A stretch of DNA of 64,000 bases from Marsupella aquatica (taxonomy: Eukaryota; Marchantiophyta): assembly GCA_973895155.1 (NCBI GenBank), contig OZ316896.1, forward strand, positions 14,322,001-14,386,000, written 5' to 3'. The position numbers and the translations under genes are program-made. Within the stretch, counting starts at the first letter, position 1. Each line of letters begins with the position of its first letter. The notes beneath the pieces were generated by a model. It was not told the DNA's origin, made no database searches, and was given only the letters and a program-made list of their open reading frames with translations. Positions 51,768-62,800 of this stretch are shown here, in pieces.

Positions 51768-53626
51768 CTTTCTGTCGTCCTCATGAGATAGAATCCGTGT
51801 CTTCAAAACGTAAGTGGAGATTTTTTGGTCCTTCCAAGTAAAGCCTCCATGGAGTCGAAGGTAAAAAAACTCTACCTTCCAAACTGCTGACTGCAGTCTA
51901 AATAAAAAACTTGATATGAAAATTGAATGAACGAAGTTATGGAAGATCACTTTCGGGCCAACTTGAAAAGGGTTCCGATTGCCACATCGACACGGTCTCC
52001 AATAAACTTTGGAAATCTGGTTCACCTAATAGCACTAAGAGGACAACAATGTAGGTCAGAAAGACGAACATTACCCTTCCATCCAATCTACTCTGCATCT
52101 CTGACTGAAACCTGTGAATGTTACGCATAGATAACAAGTGACAGGGAAGCAGTCACAAATATAATGCGCTGAATGATATTTCAAGTGAAGCCACGCTACT
52201 ACTGAGTAAATCTAATTAGGGTCTCCCTACCTTCTCAGCAACTAACTATTCCTATAACAAGTTATGGAGTTCACAATCTAAAACTAGATTGCTACTTAAA
52301 ATTGCCATACATGTTTATTCTCAATTACTACCGATCGCAGAACTTTGACCTCTCAATGTACATCTCAGAGATATCAAAACTGTTGACTCACATTCAATGA
52401 GCCCGATGTCACCTGTACAGAATGTATCAATTTTCTAAAAAAATCAGATAGGAAAGAACCAAGATCTTCCCATAGCATTTTGCAAGACAAAATAATGAAA
52501 AGCCAGCCTTTCTTCAAGTCGGACAGCGCTTTGGGACGGGTGGTGGGCGTCCAACACCTGCAAAACATAAATATCCTTTTAGTCCCTAATCTCAGACGAG
52601 CTGAATTTTAAAATTCTTTGAAAAATCCACCAGAAACTACCACGACAGACACTCTGCCAAGATAATCTATTGAAAATGTAATGAACAACGGAAAAACCGA
52701 CATCCACAAGTCCCTTATAGGATCAACCGATTATGCTGTCCACAAAGATAAATCAATTGCAGCAACTAACTGCATGCCAAGGAGACATGACAAGACGTGC
52801 AATTTTCAAATTCTAGCAAACCCAGAACGGTGCCAAGAACCCCTAGACCGGCGGCAGGAATATTATAAAAATTCAAGCAGCATCTAATACGTGAAATCAG
52901 GCAAAAGTATTGCAGACGCCAGTGACAAGACGAGAGGTAAATCGCTTGATTGAATCTAGCAGAGTACGTGACTCAGGTGCAGAGTGTTATGAACTAGTCA
53001 CAAGGATCAAAGCAGCGCCTCATGTATAAACAGTCCATCACATTCAATAACAAAACAACACAATTTGGCAGTTCATACCGACGACGAGAAAACAACGACG
53101 ACTACGTACGAGGTAAACTAACTAATCCTCTAACAAAAGGTGCCTTGACGACATGTAAAAAGAGAATCATGGGTTCGATATTACCTAAACCTTCTAGGAC
53201 AAATGAGTTGCAACGTTTTAGGCCATCCAAATTCTTTTACACGAAATCGTGTTTAATGTCACAGAACGTCAAAGTCATCTTCACCCTAAAAGGAAGAGTA
53301 GATCAACTGCGATAGCGCCCCGTCTCATGTCCGCTACACAGTGTGGCTAGAACCTCAACCAATCTCACGCCGTAGGCGCGCAGAGAAAAGAGGAAAATTT
53401 CACGAACGCTCGTAAGCACCACATGGCGTATTCTAAAAGAAAACTACAAGGTTTGTACACCAAGAGAAGAAAACATCAAGACCGAATAGGATCTGCCTCA
53501 CTGAAAAGACTGACATCTTGGGGGGCAGAGAAGACCTTCAAGATTTTCCTGCCATAGGATAAACATATTTGGCTAAGAGGATTCACAAACCGACACTTAG
53601 ACCCAGGACTGGCAATTTACTCACCT

Positions 53627-54346
53627 CTACGCTCGAAAGCCCTGCTCTTCTTCCTTCTTGCTCCCGAAAAACCCACCAAACCATGATGAGCCCCCACTAC
53701 TGCTGCTGGTCGCCCCGCTGCCAGTCGTGGTGGTACCACTCTCCGACTCCAGCCTTTGGCCTTCATAAGTCCCCGTGGAAAATTGTGGAACAGGAGGGGA
53801 GTCTGACATAGAAAAACTTGGTGCAGATTGGCCTGCTGGATAAGGCATTGTTGGCGCATAGGCCCCCCCAGCCCCAGCAGGTATGGGCATCTGTGGCATG
53901 GGCTCTTCCAAAGGTGGGGGCTGCGCCATGTTTGCTGTCAACCGATTGAGCATGATTCCCGCGCCTTCAATGAGAGCCAGAAGGACACCTCCGAAAACTG
54001 CAGATCGAGCAGAAGACCTCATTCCTGCCCTAAGTTGGAGGAATCCACCGGTCGCTGCTCCTGCGGCGATGGAATTCCACGGATCCTCCTTTTGTCTAAG
54101 ATAGACCATCGAGCAATCGAAAGTGGAGAATAAACCCCCCCACACTGCAAAACTACCACCGATTCTAGGGGCATTGATCCGCACTGCTTGAGTTCCCCCC
54201 AGGACCCTCTCCCCTCGAGGGGAATTCTTCATCCCCCTGATGAAATGCCACGCAGAGCCTCCCACCGCACCCATGCTGAACGCCCCGCCGATGTCATCCA
54301 GGATCCTGTCCGGACACGGCTCCCTCGCATGATCGGGAGTCCCCAT
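53627..54346 (-). CDS. TIM17: Mitochondrial import inner membrane translocase subunit TIM17
   Basis: Encodes TIM17, a channel-associated subunit of the TIM23 presequence translocase of the mitochondrial inner membrane. The CDS is one exon of 239 residues. The N-terminus (MGTPDHAREPCPDRILDDIG) and the blocks GGAFSMGAVGGSAWHFI, GGSFAVWGGLFSTFDCSMVY, RQKEDPWNSIAAGAATGGFL and AVFGGVLLALIEGAG are nearly invariant in plants and cover the four membrane segments, up to about residue 135. The Pro/Met/Ser-rich tail ends in SSWFGGFFGSKKEEE, as in plant TIM17-2-type proteins, and is not membrane-spanning. A strong donor (GTGAGT) begins four to five bases after the stop, so the 3' UTR probably contains an intron. 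Start and stop are unambiguous. Confidence 0.97.
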   Translation of the reverse strand: MGTPDHAREPCPDRILDDIGGAFSMGAVGGSAWHFIRGMKNSPRGERVLGGTQAVRINAPRIGGSFAVWGGLFSTFDCSMVYLRQKEDPWNSIAAGAATGGFLQLRAGMRSSARSAVFGGVLLALIEGAGIMLNRLTANMAQPPPLEEPMPQMPIPAGAGGAYAPTMPYPAGQSAPSFSMSDSPPVPQFSTGTYEGQRLESESGTTTTGSGATSSSSGGSSWFGGFFGSKKEEEQGFRA

Positions 54347-57300
54347 CTCCTCCCCTCGATCCCAAACTCCCCGGCACCAGCAAGCGGAACCGTCTCCCTT
54401 CTACTAAACCCTCCCCGCTGCTCAAAATGCAGAACAGTCTCGCAAAGCACCAGGAAGCGAGCAATTCCAATACCAGATGGTGATGCTCCTGCCTAGAGGC
54501 GCCCTGCTGCCGACGGAAGGCGACGACGATAATTGTCGACCAGTTTCAGAATCACGAGATCCCCTTCGCAAGTAAAGCAAAGCAAAGCTATAGCACTACA
54601 ACCCTCTACAGTAGATTTGCCGTGCCTCCGGAAAACCTAAACGAAACTTCAAAGGGAGCGGAAACGTGCGATGTAACTGTAAACCCCTCACCGTCAAAGC
54701 TTCATTGAGCATCATTGTGAGTACGATTTACACTGAAAACCCAAAACGCGAGAGACATGGACGTGGATCTCGAAGGAAGAAGGAGCGGACATGAATGAAC
54801 AAACACAAACGACCTTCTTCTAGAGTGAGAATTGTCGCTGTTCCCGACGGAGTGACGGAGGAACGGCTGTAGCGTTTCTTAAAGTACGGGACCAGGAATG
54901 GGGCACGCACCCAGACTGGGCGTGGAAGAATTCTGTAAAGTACGGGACCAGGGATAGGGCACGCACCCAGACTGCCCGCGGAAGGATTTTGTAAAGTACG
55001 GTCCCAGGGACGGGGCACGAACCCAGACTGCGTGCGGGACCTCGAGTCCCGACTCACGGGTCGACCGCAGGGTTTAAGACTAGATATTAATATAATTACA
55101 GTAGTAGAGGACGCAAAGCGGATTTACACGGAGTTGCTAGTAGTGTAAAGTTGAAGCTCAGCATGCACGGTAGATGACTGTAGTTGCTGTTTTGAGACGC
55201 AGTTGTTACAATAACGTACAGTAGAAGAAACTGAAGCCAGGAGAACCACTATGTATAAGGCAATGTCGGATTGGTCTGGGGTTACTGGTCTGTAACCCAG
55301 TGACCAGAAAGTGAAGAAATGCTGACCGGCAGCAGCCGGGAAGTTTTCTGAGCTTTGTGGAACAGGTTTCAGACAGTAACCCTAACCCAAACTGTCATTA
55401 TCATACGTAATACCTGCCCGGAAAAAAGATTATCGAGCAATACTTTCTAGGCACAGGGTTATAAAAATGGTGGCACCTGGTAGAAAAGGTTACACACCGG
55501 TAACTTTTCTTCCTGACAAGAATTACATTGGACACTTTGGTGGTGAATGGGATTATGAAATTGTGGGGCCCATAGCTGGATGAATATGAGCCCTAATTTA
55601 AGTGATGATTTTGCATCTGCAAGACAACTAGAAAATGAAGAGACAAGAAATAACACAAGCTCAAATAGTATCTTAGCATAATGAAAATTACTTTAGTGAG
55701 ATTTGCCCCTTCCCATTTTTTTTATGCAAACTCATCTAAAATGGCCAAAACTGTCACTTTGATGGAAGTCTAGCCTACCCACTCCTCTACCATTCCCCCA
55801 ACCTTAGGATATTTGAGTTTGTGAATATCAAATTATGAAAATTAAACTCAAATTTGCAGAAATGTAGTCCATGGGGCCCTTCAAATTTTGTTTTACATGG
55901 GCAAATGGTTAATATTTTTTAATTCAAATTAGTGTGAAATTAGCCCAATGCAAGAGGGTTCCACAATTGTCTTTGCAGGTGCAAATTTGATCTTACTACC
56001 AAAAATAAATAAATCATCTCAATGAGGATACAATGTGTAAGATGTTTGTATACAATGTGAGTTCAAGTTGTTCAATGGTCATGAAACTTCAGCTTTAATT
56101 AAGATACAAGGTGGTCACATAGCTAAATATAAACAAAATAATGCAAATATGATCATAAGTTGAAGAGAATACCACATGCAATCTTTATTCATGTTCAAGA
56201 AGGAACCTTATCATAGTAACCTTTTTTTTGTCAAACTTGCTTGACCCTCTTCAGAGTCTGCAGGTGTACTAGAGGGCAAGGCAGAAGGTGCACAGAGAGA
56301 TGCAGGGAGGGTCGCAAGGTCATTTGGCCCCAGCGAGAATGGTGACAAAAAGAAATTTAAACAACCGGCTACAATCCCTTCCCACCATTTTTGGTTCTGT
56401 CAAAACATGACACCCAACAAAAGGCATCAGTGCATATTATAGAGTTTGATACCCAATGCCTACAGTATGTAACACCAACTGTCATTGCAACCAGGCATGT
56501 GGTTGTTGCAGTCATTTTGTCATTGCTACAACAATAGCAATGCAGGCATCAAAATGTCAAGGTGAGACAAGGAAGTGTTATCATCCTTACTGTCTCATGC
56601 ATCTGTGCAATCACTTTTGTGGGTGCAAAGCCTTGTCATTTCCAATGGGTAATTGTTGCTGAGAAATGTTATCATTTAGGTCAATGTTGTTGTTGTGAAA
56701 GTGCTTTTGTTGAGGAGAGCAAGGGAGGGACAAGTGATGGCAACCATGGAGGCCAAGCATCCTCACTCACCATTAGGGAGATTTTTTTTCTCTATTCTGA
56801 TTTTGGCCTTTTCCTTTTGTTTTTTTTTCACTGTGGGAAGGCATAGGGTAGCTCGGGCAAGCAGGTGAGGCATGACGGATGTATGGCTCTATCTGAAGTG
56901 AGGAAATTAAACTTTTTCCTCTGAAGGGCTAGGATTGCTCCCACATTTGCTAATTTCAAAGACGCCCCCTTATATCCCCAGTTAAGGTGAGACATTCCAT
57001 ATATACATGAGGGAGATGTTATCAATTCCATGAGTGAGAGAAAGAAAGGTTTAAGGATTGTGGCAGCCCCTCCCCTTTTAACTAAGGTGCTTTTGTTTCT
57101 AAGTTTATGGTTTTGGGTGACCTGCATGTGAGTCAATATGTGATAAGTACATGAAAGGCCCATCATTCTTTCTAAATGGATTCACAATCTTTTAGAAGCT
57201 TAGAAGTTGTCCATTAACAAAAATGACGTGTGAAGACTACTTTAAAAGAAAGGCCATGAGCACTGTCATTGAGGAGAAGACACAAGTATCAAGTCACCCA

Positions 57301-59846
57301 AAACTAATTTATGCTCGTGTAAGGTACGTTGGTCAGGACAAAATTCATCCTTCCCCCGGAAAGGAAGGATGAATTATTCTACACACAACATCAAAACAGT
57401 CTAGAAGGAAACACTGCAAGACTAACTAATTTACTTTCTTGTCGGGGAACCTCAGGTGTACCTTTAGTTTTTTGTAAGAAAATAGGTTTGCTGATTCATC
57501 TAAGTACGAGAGCAATAAAGAGTTTTATCACGATTTGAGTAAGGATGTTACAAGTTGGAGCAACCTTTGTTACATGGTCCATAGATGATTCTAGCATTCA
57601 CTCCTATGGAATTTTAAGCTTTTTCTTTATTTTCCAGAATTATGAATGCCCCCTTGTGTGAAGGAGGAGACATTCCTTATCTTTATTTCATAGATTATTC
57701 TCAAACTCTTTCATCTTCCTAGATATAAGGGGAGCCTTCAGATTCTGGTGTCCTGTGACTCAGTGAGCAACTACAGGGCAAACAGCATGACAAAGGCTAG
57801 CCCGAAAAGGCTAAGGGTGCCTGTACAAGAAGGTGGGGGTACTTGTGAACTTTTGTCACCAAAGAACACTTCAGATACTATAGATAGTGTACCCGGGCTA
57901 AAACGGGTTTCCAAAGTCATTGTATGGCCCCAGCCTCTTATAAGGCTAATCGGAGCAAGTGGTGCTAGAGAAAGTTTCTAAGAGACAAGTTGGGGACCCA
58001 CTCCACCTAAAAGTCATGTAATTCTTTGGAGAGAGCCTTTCTAGCTTGGAGAGGAAAACATATGATCAAAAACTTGTGGGTCTACTTTTAATGCAGCAAA
58101 CTCACAGTTTGAATGGACCAAGCTGCCAGATAAAGAGAATGGACCTCGTTGCCACATGAAGAGACCTCTGACTAGAGATGATTAAAAAACTGATGCAAAA
58201 ATGTGCTCCATATAAGCAAAATTTGAGCCCCCATTGGACACTTTAGAAAGAAAGTGCTCTCAAAGTTTTTTACAGTGAATTGCAACTATATCTCCCCAAT
58301 TATTGGCCTAGTCACATCTTGGAGACAAGGACAAGGTCTAAATTGCCCAAGGCCTTGGAAAGTCACCCTCGTTTTGACAGAGATGGGATCCCGCAAATTC
58401 TACCACTGAAAAGGTACACGCTGACGCGGACCTGCAATTTATTACAGGAGACTTTAGTGCTCTAAAAAGTGGACAACTTGACTACAAAAAAGAGAGGCTT
58501 GACCTTTTGCAACGGAGAGATCTTATTTTGTAAAAGATTTTTTATTCTAAGCAGACTACAGTAGATGCCAGTCTTCGGGTGTTCTGGACCACAGTTCCAG
58601 GAGAACTCATTTATGATTCCTAAGTGGGTAAAGCAAGTGCCCAATTCTCTCGTTACCACACCACCATGTGAATCTGGTGAAAATGGCTTCCGTTCTGTAA
58701 CTTCTATGAAGGAGTCCCTCCGTTTTGGCAACTGAAATAAACCAAAACTGCCCTGACGGAACTAAACCCATTTCCTCTCAGCCCAACCCAACATAAACCT
58801 GTCCGCGCATCGGGCCTAAGGCTCACCAGCAGTAAACCCAAGACGCCCACCATGGTGGCAGTCACCATAGTCCCAGTCATTGCAGCACTGTTCACGATCA
58901 GTTGCTGCCTTTTTCAAAGAAACGTTTTTGAACAAATACATGCACCACCATGTCTTTGTTAAAAAAGCTGTGAATACGGAGTCAAAATGTTGTGGAACTG
59001 AGAAATGATGCTGCAAAAATTAAGTCCACTTTGTCATTTTCCATTTTTTGAAATAAAAGAATGGTGCTGCATGTATTCAACAAATTTTGAATGAAGACAT
59101 GTCAATGAAAGTCTTTACAAAGGGCAAAAACCAGTGGTGAAATGCTACAACAACCACAACCATGGCAATCAGGGCCACTGTGTGTGTCCTGGGTCTACTG
59201 TGGGTTAGACTGTGGCCGGATGGGTTTGTGCTGGGTTGGGTTAAGAGATGGAGGTTTAGTTCAGTCAGTTGCCTTTTGAGAACAAGGGAAAAACATGTTA
59301 CCAAATTTTACTTGTGGTTTGTTGTATGGTAAGTGGAGTGAGTGGGCCCTTGGTGGGTACTATTAAGAGTTATTAATGAGTTTTCCAAGAACCGTCGTCC
59401 AGAATCTTCGGGTGGTGTGCTTCAATGCGCACTACCGGTACACTACTGGATCTACTGGTACAGGGAGCAAACATGAAGTCTGGTGCCAGGAAGGATCATA
59501 TTATCATAGCCTTTGACCTGAGTGACACCTTCATTAAAAGCAAAGCAAACCTCGAGAACGTGCTTCGCAGTTTCTCCAGGTTGTGAAAATCTTGTGCACC
59601 CGATCGACAAGTAATTATGCTACCTGAAGTGACGATGCGATGGCACTACATCCACCGCCACAAAATGCATTATCGACAGCGGAAGCTTGTGACATGTTGA
59701 TTGTAGTCTCATGCAAAGGAAAGCAAGCTTGGGCATCGATCGATCTCGTACCCACCACAAGTCGGGCCACATATAGTCTTTTGAGGGAAAGTACTCACAT
59801 CGGAGGCTGCTTCATCCGAAGGGACTTGAAAAACCTGACTTGTGCG
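54347..59846. other. Spacer between TIM17 and the SPRY-array gene
   Basis: The left part is the TIM17 5' UTR and promoter. No known gene is found. A 77-codon frame at 57748-57981 (+) has a protein-like composition but no recognised domain. Another in-frame ATG for the last gene lies at 59640. Confidence 0.5.
54881..55048 (+). repeat. Three 56-bp GC-rich tandem units
   Basis: Units start at 54881, 54937 and 54993 with aaagtacgg(g/t). Each includes ggggcacgcacccagactg-like sequence. The array lies about 550 bp upstream of the TIM17 start codon (the gene is on the minus strand), so it may be part of, or next to, the promoter. Confidence 0.9.
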
Positions 59847-62800
59847 ATGTCAGGGGCGGAGTTGGCTGTTGTCTTGCCTGTCTTGTCGACCGTCTTCAAA
59901 GCTGCGGGGCAGTTGGTTATGTCATTGCGGGAGGTGCGCGCCATAAAAAAGCACAACGTCGTCATTGCACAAGAAATCGAGCACTTTATAAAGTCCTTGA
60001 ATGAAAACATTGATCTGCTGAAGAAGCAGCGACCCAACAAGCAATCATGGGCGCTCGTTTTCTGCACTCACTCACATTGTCTTATGCTTTGGGCAAATCA
60101 AATTGAAAGTGGCACAGTAAGTTTCAGACTGATGCAGGAGCCAGCTGCACTGTTAAGTTGCGATTCCCTTTTATTAACGTAATGGGGCACTGACACTGTT
60201 GCGAGGATCCAACTTCATTGTTGCAAAGTTTCTTGCTACCTCTATATGGTAAGCTAACCCACCTCAACTTGGCATTGGTGGGTTTGCACGGGGCTTGGTA
60301 ATCAGAATCATTGGAAACGGATTTGAATGGGGTCACCTGTTACTTGGAGGACAACTTGAAGAACGGGAGATTCCGTCGATTTTGGGATGCAAAGCAGATC
60401 AAGGACGAGCTAGAGAGGCTTCGACAAGATCTAATCAACAAGTTCCAAGTGAAGCTATTTGTCACTAACCTCGAGGTTCGTATCTTTGGATACCTGGCAG
60501 ACGACTCCTACTGATTTTTTCGTTAAGACCAATGAAAGCTTGCGGTGGACATAACTCAAAAGTTAGTAGGAGCATTAAGTCGGATATAAATTCGAATTCC
60601 TTATATAGTTTGATGTGTGTAGATTGAATTTCCAGATGTGGCATCCGTCTAATAAATGGGCTGAACTCGTGCTGAGTTTGGACAGGTTACCATCGATGCG
60701 GATAAGAAAATGGACGACTTTGGATTCAGGATGATGGAACTCTCATCGAACATGGCAAATAGTCGTACAGACACTGTTGAAATCCGGAAGCTACTGGAAC
60801 CGCTTGTCGTGGGAATGAAGAGGCAAGACGATAGGATTCAGTCCTTGGTTTCGATCGTCGTACAAAACGAAGCGAAAGTTGAAACTTCATCAGACACGCA
60901 GAAATTTTTAGCAGATGTGAGAACTCCACAGCTCTGCCCAAGATTTGTGTCCGTTCGTTCCTATTGGCATGGCATCGAACAAAAGTGCCGGTTGGATGTC
61001 TAGCTTCTTACAGGTCTACATGTCTAGCTTCTTCGTGAGGTGTTGTCCGAGTTTCGCGCTGCTCAGCTTTCGACTAGGTTTTGGGCCCATTAAAGAGACC
61101 GTCAGACGATTACAAAACATTCTAGGCACTTGCGCATTTTTCCATCTAGTGAAAACCATAATTATTGATTTGGCTTTAGAGTACCAACTCCACTCGACGA
61201 GCCATGCATGGTGAGTAGCTGCCTTAGTCTTGCTTCTAAATTGTTACACGGCCATTTGGTCGTCATTGTAGAGAGTCCTGACCTGGCTCATGTGTTTTGT
61301 TTTGGGTTGTATGAATGCAGGTGTTGGCGAGCTTACAAGATCTGGCTGCGGACGAAGGATCTTCGAGATCATCTTCTTCGAGATCAACACCAGCAGAAGA
61401 TGACTACGATGACTACCTCGATCCCATCACCGCCGAGCTGATGATTGATCCTGTCAAATGTGTTGATGGAGAAACTTACGACAGGCTCACGGTTTTGAAG
61501 AATAATCTGACTCAGCAAAAGCAATTGGTTATTTCGTGTGACGATGAATCTGTGCGGAGGCGCCTGTTCAAAAAGTTTCCGGACGTAGAAAGACTGTTTT
61601 ACAGACAGCGCAAGTCCTACCGGGATGAAGCCCTCGAATTAGCCGACACAGGCCATAGCGCCGAAGCATTGACAATGCTGAAAAATGTGTTGATGTGGGC
61701 CCCAGCTGACAAGGAGTGCCGCCAAAGGAGAGACGAACTGCAGCTTGTGCTTGATGCTGAAGAGAAGATGGTTCTGCATATGTCCAAGCTGGAGGAAACC
61801 AAACTGGAGAAACAGACGGTTGATATGTCCAAGATGGAGCAAAAGACAGTTTTGGACAGCAACCTGTTTCAGGTTGCCGATAGCAACCTGTTTCGGGTTG
61901 TGAGTAACATCCTGGAGAACAAGAAGGTTGTGAATCCATTAAATATTAATCCTTGCTTATTTTCAAATCCTTCCTAACCAAGAGATAGTTAAATAATTTT
62001 AGCGTCAAACTCTTATGTATATTTGGAAACTCATAGTTGACCAATGTTAGAAGTTTCCACTTCGGGAAACAAGAGGACAGATATCCACAAGTAATTGGTT
62101 GTGTTTCAATTTTCATTAGTCCTGTTGGATTCCAATGAATCGTTTGCATGTGTTCTAGAAGAAATTAGCTCGAACAGCTGCAAGTGTAGGGGGTCAGAAT
62201 GCTCTGAAAGTGGTTTCTCGACTTTGTTCAGGGTAGGACTATACCTCAGAATTCAAGAGCAAGCATTTCGAGGAACGTCTGCCATACGAATGTAACTAGT
62301 TACGAGGGGGGAGGGGGAGAGACCCAGCAGCTTCTAGGCCTCTATGACTGGAGAAGGGCGGAACCTCAACCCGATGAGGAGGAGGTTCCCACACATTTGA
62401 ACAAAAGAACATGCGGGCACTTTCTGGTCACATCCACAGACAAGTTGTCTGCCAAATATACAGAAATTGTACGGGATCATAATGACGTCGGCGCAATTCA
62501 GGGGAACCGGCCTGTCCCTGACCAAGGGCTTCTGTACTACTTCGAGATCTCGCTGAAAGATCGAGGTGAGAAGGGATATATTGCCATTGGGTTCACCGAT
62601 GAGAACTTCAACGTGAGTCGGCAGCCAGGATGGGAGCCGAACAGTTATGGATACCACGGGGATGATGGAATGCTCTACCACGGGGCGGGTAGGGGGGAGA
62701 AATTTGGTCCTACTTTCACCACAGGCGACACTGTTGGTGCCGGCATCAACTATGCTGCGCAGGAGTTGTTTTTCACGAAGAACGGCAAGCTAGTTGGCAC

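Larger units (their letters stand above)
48679..53626. other. Spacer between the uncertain ORF and TIM17
   Basis: No gene is recognised in about 4.9 kb. The right end carries the TIM17 3' UTR and probably its 3' UTR intron. Four short tandem duplications are listed separately. Confidence 0.5.

Noticed and set aside
57748-57981. 77-codon frame in the right spacer
   Set aside because: Protein-like composition but no recognised motif or neighbouring exon. The length is not exceptional for 64 kb.
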